Shown piece by piece: positions 25,690-36,614 of a stretch of 64,000 nucleotides of DNA. Within the stretch, counting starts at the first letter, position 1, and the number at the start of each line of letters is the position of its first letter. A program made the translations under genes and the position numbers. Where the stretch lies: positions 8,366,861 to 8,430,860 of the forward strand of contig CM073534.1 in assembly GCA_037074615.1 (NCBI GenBank). The letters run 5' to 3'. The notes below the pieces were generated by a model. The model saw only the letters and a program-made list of their open reading frames with translations, had not been told where the DNA came from and made no database searches. The DNA comes from Leucaena leucocephala. Lineage: Eukaryota; Streptophyta; Magnoliopsida; Fabales; Fabaceae.

Positions 25690-28600
25690 TCAAACTAAAA
25701 TCTAGTATCGGCATAGCTGACAAAGTCAGTCTTGTATTCATTTGAATAAAATAATCACATATTCATAGTACCCTTCAAGTTACAAAAAATATGTTTAACC
25801 CCATTCCAATGTCTTCGTGTTGATGAAGAACTATATATTTCCAGTAAGTTAACAACAAATGATATATTTAGTCGTGTGTGACTAGCAAGATACATAAGCG
25901 CACTAATTGCACTAAAGTAAGGTACTTCTGAGCCAAGTAATTCTTCATCACTTTCTTGATGTCTAAAGGGATCTTTATCTTTCTTCAAATATCTTACAGT
26001 CATCAGAGTACATAATAGATGTGATTTATCCATATAGAAATATTTTAAAACTTTTCTAGTGTAAGTTTCTTGACACGCGAAGATCCCATTTTTTAGTTAT
26101 TCAATTTGTAGTTCAAGGCAAAATTTTGTTCTTCCCAGGTCCTTTATTTCAAACTCTTTCTTCAAACAATTCACCACTTTGGAAATCTCTTCAGGAGTTC
26201 CAATGATATTTATGTCATCAACATAAATAGCAATTATAGCAAATTCATATCTAGATCTTTTTATAAAAATGCATGGACATATCTTATCATTCTTATATCC
26301 TTCTTTCAATAGATATTCACTAAGTCGATTATACCACATATGCCATGATTGATTCAATCCATATAAAGACTTATTTAACTTAATTAAGTATCGTTCTCGA
26401 GAACTTGAATTGTATGCTTTTGGCAACTCAAATTCGTCAGGGAGACTCATATAAATGTCATTGTCAAGGGAGACATAAAAATAGGCTGTAACAACATCCA
26501 TTAAATGTAAATCGAGGTCTTCATTTACTGCTAGACTAATTAAATATAAAAAAGTAGTTACATCCATCACTAGTGAGCATGTTTCTACGAAATCAATACC
26601 AAGTCTTTGTGTAAATCCTTGAGCAATAAGTCGTGCTTTGTATCTTACTACTTCACCATTTTCATTTCTTTTTCTCACAAAAACCCATTTATATCTAACT
26701 GTTTTTACATCTTCAGGTGTAAGAACCACAAGGCCAATTTTTTTTTTATTTTTCTAATGATTTTAATTTGCCTCAATTACATCATTTCATTTTGGTCAAT
26801 CATATCTTTTTTTGCATTTGCTAATAAACCTTGGTTCATGATCTTCATAATAATTTATTCCATCAAGCGCTACATTATATACAAAAATATCGTCAACGTT
26901 AACTTTATCTCGATCCCATTGTATTCTATTGACCATATAATTTATTGAGATCTCATTATTTTCACACATTTCAGATACCTGGGTTTCTCTCAGAATTAAG
27001 ATATTAGTGTTGTTAAAGGACTCTTCTAGAGTCACTAAATTTTGTTGAAAATCATCGACCTGGCCATCTATATTTATAGCTCCTTTTCTTTTTTGAAGAT
27101 TTTTTTCTTTGGAACTGATAGATTGTCCAATAGGGACATTAATTTTGATAGGAGCGTTCACAGCTAGAACATGTGACTTGGTCACTTTCTTGGGGTCAGT
27201 GAATGCGTCTGGCAATTGATTGGCTAGACTCTGTAAATGAATTATCTTTTAAACATCTAGCTCACATTATTTTTTACGAGGATCAAGATGAGACAATGAT
27301 AATTCATTCAAACTAATTTTATTTTTCAACTGCTTATTTTCTCTCTCTAATGTTGGAAAATTTGTTTTGTCAAAATGACAATTAGCAAATCGAGCAGTAA
27401 ATAAATCTCCTATTGTTGGCTCTAAATATTTTATTATAGAAGGATATTCATATCCAACATATATTCCCATCCTTCTTTGAGGACCTATTTTAGTGCGTTG
27501 TGGTGGAGCAATTGGAACATATACCACACATCCAAAAGTCCTTAAATGAGAAATATTCGATTCCTGACTAAAAACCATTTGTAAAAGGGAGACCTTGAGA
27601 TAACTAGTTGGCCTGATATGAATTAACATCGTTGCATGTAAAATTGCATGTCCCTAAGTAGATATTGGGAGATTTAATTTCATAAGCAATGGTCTTGCAA
27701 TCAATTATAAACGTTTAATTAATGATTCTACAAGTCCATTTTGTGTATGAAGATGTGCTATAGTATGTTCAACATCGATTCCCAGAGACATACAATATTC
27801 ATGAAAGCTTGTGAAGTAAATTCATCGGCATTATCTAGACATATTTTCTTAATGGGATAATCTAGAAAATGTGCTCCCAATCTAAGTAATTGAGCAAGTA
27901 ATCTGGCAAACTCCAGATTACGAGAAGATAATAAGCAAACATACGATCATATTGTCGATGCATCAATTACAACCATAAAATATCTAAATGGTCCATATGG
28001 TGGGTGTATTAGCCCACAAATATCTCCCTGTATACGTTCTAGAAATGCAAGAAACTCATTGTCTATTTTTATCGATGATGGTCTAGTAATTAGGTTCCCT
28101 TCAAAACATGCAGCTTATGAGAAAATATAGGATTATGGAATTAATTGTATTCTCAATGAATGTCTACATGAATTCTCAATTATTTTTCGCATCATTATTA
28201 TCCCAGGATGACCTAACCGGTTATGCCAAATATTAAATTTATTCTCACTTGCAAACTTCGGGTTTGCAATAGCAAGTGTTTCAATTGTAATAATAAATGT
28301 GTAGTACATTCCAGAGGAAAGAATAGAGAATTTTTTCAGTGTGCATTTTTTACCAGAAATCATATATGTGATAACAATATATTTTGGTTTTCTTTATTTG
28401 TTGTTTCAATATGGTATCAATTTCTACGGATATCCTTGAAACTCAACAAATTCCTATTAGATTTGAGGAATAAAATGCACTATCAATGTATAATTGTGTT
28501 CCTCTAGGCAACAATATATTAGCTCCTCTAAACCCCTCAATCATCTTTATACTTCCAGATATAGTTTGGACATTGGCTTCTTGCATCACCAAAGAAGAAA

Positions 28601-29890
28601 ATATTTTGTATTTTTTAATATTGTATGAATTGTTGTATTATCAACGAGACACAAATCTTCTTTATTAATGTCAATGAGTGTCATTCTTCATTAACAGGAA
28701 CATAGCAAATGAAAACAAAATACAAAAAGAATTAATGAAAAGAAATACTTATAATTTTATTTATTGGGATAAATAACTTTATAGTAAGTAGAAACTTTTT
28801 TTTTTATTGAGAGTAATATAAACTTTGTTACAGCAAAAAGAAAGCACACATAATCATAAAAGTTTAACTTATTTTTTGGACACTCCCATCACCAATTAGG
28901 TGATCAATTCTTCCATTAGGATCGACAAAAAAATCAACATCTAAATGAGTCACATCCATGTTGTCATAATCAAAATCGATTTCTTCTCTAGCAAAATTTG
29001 TTTCTATCTTTGGCTCTTTGCCTTTTTTTTTTTGAGCGATTCTTGGTATAGTTCAACCAAATGTCTTGGTATACGACAAGTACGAGCCCAATGACCTTTG
29101 CCACCACAACGGTGACATAAATTTTCAATATAATTATCATTCCCTCTAGTTTCCTTTTTGTGGTTATCATCATTATTTGCCCATCTCAAGTGATAACTAT
29201 GACTATGACCACATCGACCATAGCCACAAATGCGTCCACATCTACGTCCCCGACTATGGGATGATTCATTTGTCACTATATTCTCTTCTGGGAATGCAGT
29301 AGAGCCAGTTGAACGGGATTCATCATTCCTCATTACAAACTCATTATTTTGTTCAGCCACCAAAAGGCAAGAAATCAGTTCAGAATACTTTTTAAAATCT
29401 TTTTCAAGATATTATTGTTGTACTAGCATATTAGATGCATGAAATGTGGAGAAAATTCTTTCTAACATGTCATCATCAGTAATTTTCTCTCCACATAATT
29501 TTAGTTGAGAACTAATTCTAAATAGTGGAGAATTATGCTCATTGACTGATTTAAAATATTATAAACATAAATGCATCCATTCATAACGAGCTTTTGGAAG
29601 AATCGCAATTTTCTAGTGGTCATACCTTTCTTTTAGGTTGTTCCAAAGAACAAGTGGGTCTTTGACAGTTAAATATTTAGTTTTTAGTCCTTCATACAGG
29701 TGGTGGCGAAGAAAGATCAAGGCCTTGTCTTTGTCTTTGTTGGATTCCTGATTGCCTTCTTTAATAGTGTCTCATAAACCCATGGCATCTAGATGAATTT
29801 CTGCATCTAGTATTCAGGATAGATAATTCTTTCTAATAAAGTTAAGAGCCACAAACTCAAGTTTTATAAGATTCGACATGATAATACTAT
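25690..29890 (-). pseudogene. copia gag-pol remnant with intact-looking RT core
   Basis: On the minus strand the gag begins MSNLIKLEFVALNF near 29880 (UBN2-type gag) and carries a zinc knuckle CHRCGGKGHWARTC near 29100. The pre-integrase motif LWHNRLGHPG-like (IWHNRLGHPG) lies near 28260. The RT (26097-26729) keeps the catalytic YVDD box (AIYVDDINIIGT) and KARLIAQGFTQ but has drifted elsewhere, for example ETCSLVMDVTT where ETFSPV is usual. The RNase H part at 25755-26033 is partial. Several in-frame stops and shifts prevent a full protein. Its products would have copied and inserted the element. Confidence 0.88.
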
Positions 29891-30058
29891 CATAAAAGTA
29901 TAACAAAAGTTAAATGAAGATCAAGATTAAGAATGTTGAATAATTAGAAAGTAATCTAATATAAAACTATAATTCAATATGAAAGTAATATAAAAACTTA
30001 CCTTCCTATGATAGACCTTACAATAACATCAATTTCTAAAGCAGTTATGCTAATAACG

Positions 30059-30296
30059 TATTATAAAACTAGCCAATCAATCCACAAGATTAAGAGAAAA
30101 GAAAATATAAAGACAAGAAAATGATAGAAGTATATTATATTCTTCCACTTGCTTTACAACACAAATGACATGCACTATTTATAGGTAATAATGACCTAGT
30201 GGAATTTGAAGAGGGAGAGGGAGAGGGAGAAGAAGATGAAGAGGGAGATGAAGATGGCAGATAAAGATGGACATTCATATTTTAATATTTATGATA
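30059..30296 (-). repeat. 5' LTR of the minus-strand copia element
   Basis: This 238-bp sequence is the partner of 24795-25020, with scattered substitutions and a small insertion near the GAGGGAGAGG tract. The gag leader follows it on the minus strand. Confidence 0.85.
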
Positions 30297-30301
30297 TAAT
30301 C

Positions 30302-31574
30302 TTATTAGTCATAGATGAAGAATTTTTTTTTTACTATGGGTAGTTAAAACGTAATGATACGTGGGAATAGTAATAGCAAGGGCACTTAATTAAATAACAA
30401 GAAAAGGGATAAGGTTGGTCTAGAAAACGGCCTCAACCCTGTTTTACAAAAAAAAAAGAATAGCTTTTTTGCCAGGTCATTTTAGAGTGAGTCCCACTTT
30501 TTTTTTTAAAAAATATTAATATTATTATTTATTTTACTCAAATATTACTTTGAATACTTCTATTATTTGTTGATATGTATTGACATATTATAATTGATTA
30601 ATATTATGTTAATGTGTATTTAGATTTATAGTTATAAAATTTGAGATTTTTTTATAAAAAATAGGAATTTTTAAGAGTATAAAATTAACAATTTTTTATT
30701 ATACTAATATAATATGAGAAATTTTTTATTATTATTTTAAAAGTTTAGAAATAATTTTTTAAAAATATTAAAAAAATAAAGGTGGAGGGCTAGCAAGCAG
30801 TTAGCCTGCCACCAAAGTGGGGCAAGCTCGAGTTAGCAAATTTGGGGCGGACTGTCCTATTTTTCTAAATCTAGGTAGGTCTATAAATAGGGTATTAAAA
30901 GCTATATTGGGTGTATATTGAATCGTATGATTTGTTATTACTTTATTCCCTCCTACAACTAACAAGTATGATTATATTAAAAATATTACTTCTACAACCT
31001 TTAACATATGACCTAATTGAAAAGTTGATCTTAGCCATAAATATAAGATATATTTCTTATATTTATTAACTTTTTTTCAAATTATCCCTATTAATATTCT
31101 ATCAACAATAATCTTAGAAGAATAGAGAGAGTTAAGGCAGATGATTAAGATATTTTAGAAAAAAAATATATTATTTTAATTAATTTAATTAATTTTTTTA
31201 ATCTAATTAAATTAGTTAAATAACTCTTTTGTTTTGTTGGAGTACATTACTAGCAAAATATTGTTCAATCGCAAAGTAGTTGTTGTGAATTATACAATGA
31301 TTCCCTCTTTTTTAAGCTTTCAAGGCCAGAATGTAAAGCCACAAATTTAATACATGAAATTTAAAAATTCCTCCCAAAAGCTTTCCTTCTTCTTGTATTG
31401 CCTCTTTCTGGGTTTGGTTTCCCATGAGTATCGCCACGTACAAGTTTAGTACAAGTCTTGCTCATACAAATCCAGCTACAAGCACATATGATAGACCTTG
31501 AGATTTCAAAAGAACGTCAATTGTTGAGTAACACTTAGACCATTCCTTATATAGAAAACCATAAGGATACAGAC
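30302..31574. other. AT-rich intergenic DNA
   Basis: No gene is supported. A less AT-rich patch at 30780-30900 (GCTAGCAAGCAGTTAGCCTG and similar) looks like part of a decayed repeat. The segment 31130-31215 resembles 24470-24545 (TATTTTAGAAAAAA, TTTTTAATCTAATTAAATTA), so a short dispersed repeat is shared between them. Confidence 0.4.
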
Positions 31575-34500
31575 TTAGAATAAAGCCTGTATAGCTAGTC
31601 TACTCTTATTAGTACTATTGCCAATACCACTTGCACTAAGGCTTTATTTAGTTCAACTGAGGGGAAGGTATGTTAGATTAATTTAAAGAAGGGTAGAGAA
31701 AGGTAGAGGAGATTAATTAATGATGTTTTTTGTTTGATTCAGAAGGGGAGGGGAGGGGAGGGAAGTTAATTTGAAATTGACAAATATACCCTTATCTCTT
31801 TATTTAAATTTATTTACTCTTTATTTATAATATTCATATCAAAATTATTATTTTTTTAATTTATAAATCTTAAATTTTTTTATCTCATTTATATATATAA
31901 TAAAATTAAAAAATATAAAAAATATGATAAAATTTTAACATTATTTCTTATTAATTGTATAATTATTATATATTTTAATATAATATATAAATAATTTATT
32001 ATGTTTATTAAATTTTAACAATTAAAAAAAATTAGATGTGAGAAAAATAAAAAAAAGGCTTAAGGGTACAAATGGAATATTAAATAAACATGAAGCGCAA
32101 TTTGGTCATGAAAGTGGAAAATTTTCTCTCCCCTCCAAAAATCCCCACTTTTGGAGGGGAGGGGAGGTGAGGGAGGGGAGGGGAGCACTAAATGATAAAA
32201 AATCTCCCCTCCCCTCCCCTCCCCTCCACTCCATTTTTTTTAACCAAACACACTTTTCCCTTCCCTCCCCTCCAAAACACCCCAACCAAACAAATGCTAA
32301 ATGTTTCTCTTGTCACTGATAATTCACACTTCTCTTTCCCAAGGCATATGGCTTCCACTATAGATTTGCTATTACTTGCTTCCCATGACCCTTTTTGGAA
32401 AGATCCGCACTTCCCTTGTCGGTCTCCAAAGCTAGCAAATTGAATTTGTGAGATGTTCTTCCCTCCTTGGCATGATAGCTCTAACAATGCACCTTCATAG
32501 GCATAAGCACAAATAGTTCCAATTGTCACAGTTTGGAATGAAACATTTTGAGGATTGCCACCTATTTCTTCAAACAAAACCCATGTGTTTTCTTCATTGT
32601 TGTTCAAGAATGACCTTGGCACATGGTACCATCTCTGTGATGGGTTACCACAATTGTAGTTGCACTTTTCTGGCTTGTATGCTCCTCTATAGTCACATTC
32701 CTCAGCACATCCATTTGAACTAGTAATCAAAGAAGGCCAATAACCACCGATGCTTTGTCCATTGATCCAGGCTTGTCCTTTACCCATGCCTTGTAAATCT
32801 ACTACAACTGGGTCTGTCCCAGAAGGGGTTTTAAAATGGGTTGCATACCAAGTCATTCTTCTTCCAACAGGTTGATTAATTGTTGAATTAGTGTACACTG
32901 ATGGGCCATATCGAGGTTTAGCCTCACCATTCAAGCCGATTTTATAAGACCAAGTATTATTTGACAAGTCAATTGTGACATTGTTGTTGCCAATTAGCTG
33001 AAATGCGCCACCTGCTATCCCAGTCTGTGCTAGATCAAACTTTACACACCATAATTCCCAAGTCCAACTGTTGCACTGAGCAAAGTTATAATGTTTCTTC
33101 CTCGCTGCAATGAGATAGGTGTCCAAAATGTGAATCCATTCCCCCACTGGCTAAATTTGGAACCTACAAACTGGACAAAACTGTGAAGAACATGACCCTG
33201 AGTGTCTACTCGAAGGGTTGAATTTTTACAAGTGGATGTGTCTTTGATCTTAATAGTAGTCATGTACCATAAGTAGTCACTAACACCTAAAGTCAAGTCT
33301 TTCAGCTCAAGAAGTTGGTTTGCTTTGAATTTCCCCTCTCCTTTCATGGTGTCTTTCATGGCTTCTGGTTTTCATTCCCAGGTTAGTTTATCAGCAGGCG
33401 ATTCAATGTCATAATCACTTTTCTTCACCATTATTGAAGTTTGACTATTAACCTTTGCAGTATTGAAAACCTCTTTACTTCAATTATCAAGAATGGTCAC
33501 AGACCAAGCAGGCACAAAGTACTTGTCTTTACCATCTTGTAAATCTATATATGCATCTTGGCGTTCATTGGCATTGCTCAAGAAGCAAAATCTTCCTCCA
33601 GTGGTGTTACTAGTATATGTGGTCCATGTGACTGAATCGCCAAAATCCCTATCAGTTCTCATGCTATAAGTGAGGATTTTCTCCCCCAATTTTATGGCTG
33701 CATGAAGCTGCTTAAGATTGCCCATTTTGGTTTATTCAAATTTCCATACTCATCGATCGGAGCATCATAATCATAAGATGTTGTAATATATGGACCACCA
33801 GCACTTCGTCCAAAGTTTGTTCCTCCATGGTACATGTAATAATTATTGAGAACTCCACCGTTCTGGAAGAAACGAGCCACTGAATAAGCAACATCTTCAG
33901 CAGTCCTATGGGGATTCCTTTGTCCCCATTTCTGAAACCATCCAATCCAATTTTCAGTCCACATTTTGGGGCTTTTTGGGCTATTGGGTTGAAAAGTATC
34001 GCAGTAGTATCCATTGAGTGTATTGATTATACCTTGGGGAGCATCATTCTGCTGGCACATGAACCATGGAACACCAATGTTTTGTGCTTAGCCATTTGAG
34101 CACACCATTTCACATATGCCTTCCCTGCATCTCCATAACCCCACATGATATTTCCATATTCATTCTCAATCTGTGCAAGAATAATGGGTCCTACTTGTGA
34201 TGAAAATAGATTAGCCTCTTTGGCCATGTTCACAATTTTTGAAGTGAAAATCTGCATTTCATTCTTGAAAACTTGGTTATCGGAAGCCTCCATAGTTCCA
34301 CTCTGCACAAGCATAAGGACCAATCCTTAGAATGGCATATGGTCCTTCTTGTTGGATCAGCTTGAAGAACTTGACGAAATCCAAGTTTCCTGAGAAGTCG
34401 TACTTTCGTCGAACAGGTTCACCAAAAGACACAAGTTTCAATGGCATCAAGACCTCCATCCTTGGCCTTTTGGATAATGGCAGGTCACATTTCCACTGTG

Positions 34501-34655
34501 CTTCGTGGATAGTGAACTGATCCAGAGAAAATGATGTGTCTTTCTCCATTGAAGATGAGAGATTTTGCATCATATGATACTTCTATGGCAGAGCATAAGC
34601 CTATAAAGGAAATTATGAAAATGATGATCTTATCCCATGATGAAGAAGAACCCAT
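31575..34655 (-). pseudogene. processed (intronless) beta-galactosidase pseudogene, GH35
   Basis: On the minus strand this reads as one continuous plant GH35 beta-galactosidase from the signal peptide (MGSSSSWDKIIIFIISF) through the catalytic domain (GPIILAQIENEYGN, KMWTENWIGWFQKWG, MYHGGTNFGR) and the beta-sandwich (GMGKGQAWINGQSIGGYW, CNYNCGNPSQRWYHVPRS) into the SUEL-type lectin domain (FASFGDRQGKCGSFQKG). Plant genes of this family normally have many introns; none is present, so it is a retrocopy. It is dead: TGA replaces a Trp codon after STVEM near 34485, 1-nt and larger deletions shift the frame near 34420, 34275, 34075 and 33730, and further stops lie near 33480 and 33375. A 658-bp MITE splits the lectin domain; the last residues (NKSRLAIQALF) and a TAA stop continue beyond it at 31575. 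Living homologues act on cell-wall galactans in the apoplast. Confidence 0.93.
31640..32297. mobile_element. PIF/Harbinger-type (Tourist-like) MITE inside the beta-galactosidase pseudogene
   Basis: The ends GGCTTTATTTAGTT and, inverted, GCATTTGTTTGGTT match at 10 of 14 positions. The insertion is flanked by TAA at 31637-31639 and 32298-32300 (TTA on the other strand), the 3-bp duplication typical of PIF/Harbinger. Removing the element and one TAA rejoins the host lectin-domain frame exactly. Both sides carry GGGGAGGGGAGG-type purine/pyrimidine tracts that form long inverted repeats. No transposase is present. Confidence 0.88.
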
Positions 34656-35162
34656 TGTAAGATATTCCTCAACTAGTTGGTTTCTTCATTACAATATGGT
34701 TGGGTTTATATATGATTAAAAATCTCGAGATTTGTTATCATGGATGTGTAAATTCTCTTTTAATAATAGAAAAAAATATATAGAAAATCAATCTTAATAT
34801 AGAAACAAATAATAAATATTTGTGCTTTGAACTTTGAAATAGGTCATGTTCTGCTCTAACTTCTTAAACAAACAACTAATGTATTTAGGAACAAAATATA
34901 CCTTAAGATAGCAATATTAGTTACAGTGATTGATTCCCAAATTTTTTGTTGTTTTGGATAAAATATTATCAATTTTTTTAACTAAAAAAGAGCTTCAAGA
35001 CTTGTAGGCTTTGCCAAGCACTTATTTGCTTGGAAGAATATTGTTATAGCATAAAGATTTTTGCAACTTTTATTACTCGTGTATTTCATTATTTAACATC
35101 ATCTATAATTTTTTTTATTTTAGAAGATGCATTCATATCATGACATTTTTTACATTACTTAG

Positions 35163-35466
35163 TGTTAGATTTTAGGTCTGAGTCTAACCTTGATAGGCCA
35201 AACTATTTTAATTAAGGTATTTATCTAATTAAAATATATAAATTAAATTAAGATTTAATTTATTTTTAAATATCATATTAATTGTAAGGACTATTTATTA
35301 GAGGGAAGTAGGAATAATTTCCTAATAAATGAGAGAGATTCCACCATCATAATTTATAGTCACTATGCTTACCTCTGTTATTTCTCACTCCAGTCATTAA
35401 GTTTTATCTCTCGCTACTTTGATTTTAGTTCTAATAGTATAAGCTCTACCTGGGTGCTTAACACAC
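35163..35466 (+). repeat. possible solo LTR
   Basis: The segment begins TGTTAGATTTTAGGTCTGAG and ends near GGGTGCTTAACACA, with TG...CA ends, an AT-rich middle and a CT-rich 3' part as in plant LTRs. No clear 5-bp target duplication and no second copy were found, so this is tentative. Confidence 0.35.
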
Positions 35467-35487
35467 GCTAAATAGGAGAAATTCTAT

Positions 35488-35947
35488 GACCCGTTTAGAT
35501 AGTATTTTAAAAATAAGCTTATGGAAAAAAAGGGATTTTGGACAGCTTATAGAAAAGGGTTTTTGGAGAAGAGATTATAAAAAAAAAAGTGGTTTTGAAT
35601 AAATGAGTGTTTGGATAGTTATTTTCAAAAGTACTTTTGTTATTGGTAAATTACAAAAAATGGTATGAGTATTAAATGAGGAGAGATAAAAGATGAGAGA
35701 AGAAAGGAGAGAGGGTGTAAGAAATAAAAGAGAGAAAAAGTAGGAGGAGAGAGGGTGAAAAAAATAAGGGTAATATAGTAATTAGTTAGTTCATAAGCTC
35801 TTTTACTGTTCCATAAGCTGTTCTGACCAGCTTATCTGAAACCTTAATTTTAAACTATAGTTTAGTCCAAAAATCCGTTTGAACAAATATAGCTGTTTAT
35901 TTTAAAATTTCCCTAAAGTAAAGTTTTGGCCCAAAACTACATGGCCC
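35488..35947. mobile_element. second direct copy of the 9048-type MITE
   Basis: It begins GACCCGTTTAGATAG and follows the 9048 copy closely through GAATAAATGAGTGTTTGG, the AGAGAGGGTG block, TAATATAGTAATT and CTGTTCTGACCAGCTTA-like segments. The right end has diverged (AACTACATGGCCC) and a target duplication was not confirmed. Confidence 0.7.
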
Positions 35948-36614
35948 TATATCTTCTCTTTTTTTTTTTTTTGTTAAAAACAGTTAACGATCTAGCATTT
36001 CAATCTAGTGAATAGGAAAGAGAGATTCTTGACCACAATGGGTAGGATTGTCTGCCTTAACGTCTAATTTATCAGCACTTCTCTATTATGAAACCAACTT
36101 TAATTTGTATTTCATCCTGTTTTTTTCCCATTTGATTCTATTATCTTATTGTTTAAATTTCGACAACTTTTAAGACCAGCTTGTTTATGTAAGAATTTTG
36201 TATAAACTCTAATTTCTTAATATTATTTTCAAAATCATTTACATTAGGAAATGCGTATTAAAATATTAGAGCAGATAGAACTCATTCATGTATAATACTT
36301 ATCATTATTCAACAATATAATTTGCATTCCATGAAGGATTGGAAGCAAAATTAAATTCAAGTGACCAAATTTATACTTTATTTTCATCTTCATACTCCCA
36401 ATCCCAAATCATGGAATTACAATTTCACATTTATTCCAGAGTCATGACCTTTTTACAGCACCAACCATTTGGGGGAGAATTCTATGTACTCGTATAGATA
36501 AAAAAACAAAAAACAGACATTACAGGGTATCAATTCTTGAGAGAGATGTATAGCATATTGTTGAATCCAAATTTTCTGTACTTAATCCCTTGCTGCTATT
36601 TCCACAATTAGACT

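Larger units (their letters stand above)
24795..30296 (-). mobile_element. decayed Ty1/copia (TNT1-94-like) retrotransposon
   Basis: Two diverged LTRs bound a 5.5 kb element read on the minus strand: gag near 29890-29000, pre-integrase and integrase 28360-27270, RT 26729-26097, RNase H 26033-25700. The flanks CAATC (24790-24794) and TAATC (30297-30301) are a candidate 5-bp target duplication with one difference. The plus-strand left end TGTTAT is canonical; the right end has mutated from ACA to ATA. Many stops and frameshifts break the polyprotein, and the LTRs differ by substitutions and a length difference, so the insertion is old. Confidence 0.9.

Noticed and set aside
31300..31575. Poly(A) tail remnant of the beta-galactosidase retrocopy
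   Set aside because: Only a run of six T (plus strand) is present past the stop codon, too short to count as evidence.
32188..33147. A 319-codon beta-galactosidase gene ending in a GGGGRFF-like tail
   Set aside because: The tail is MITE sequence. The true homologous end lies beyond the MITE, and the upstream coding region is broken by stops and frameshifts.
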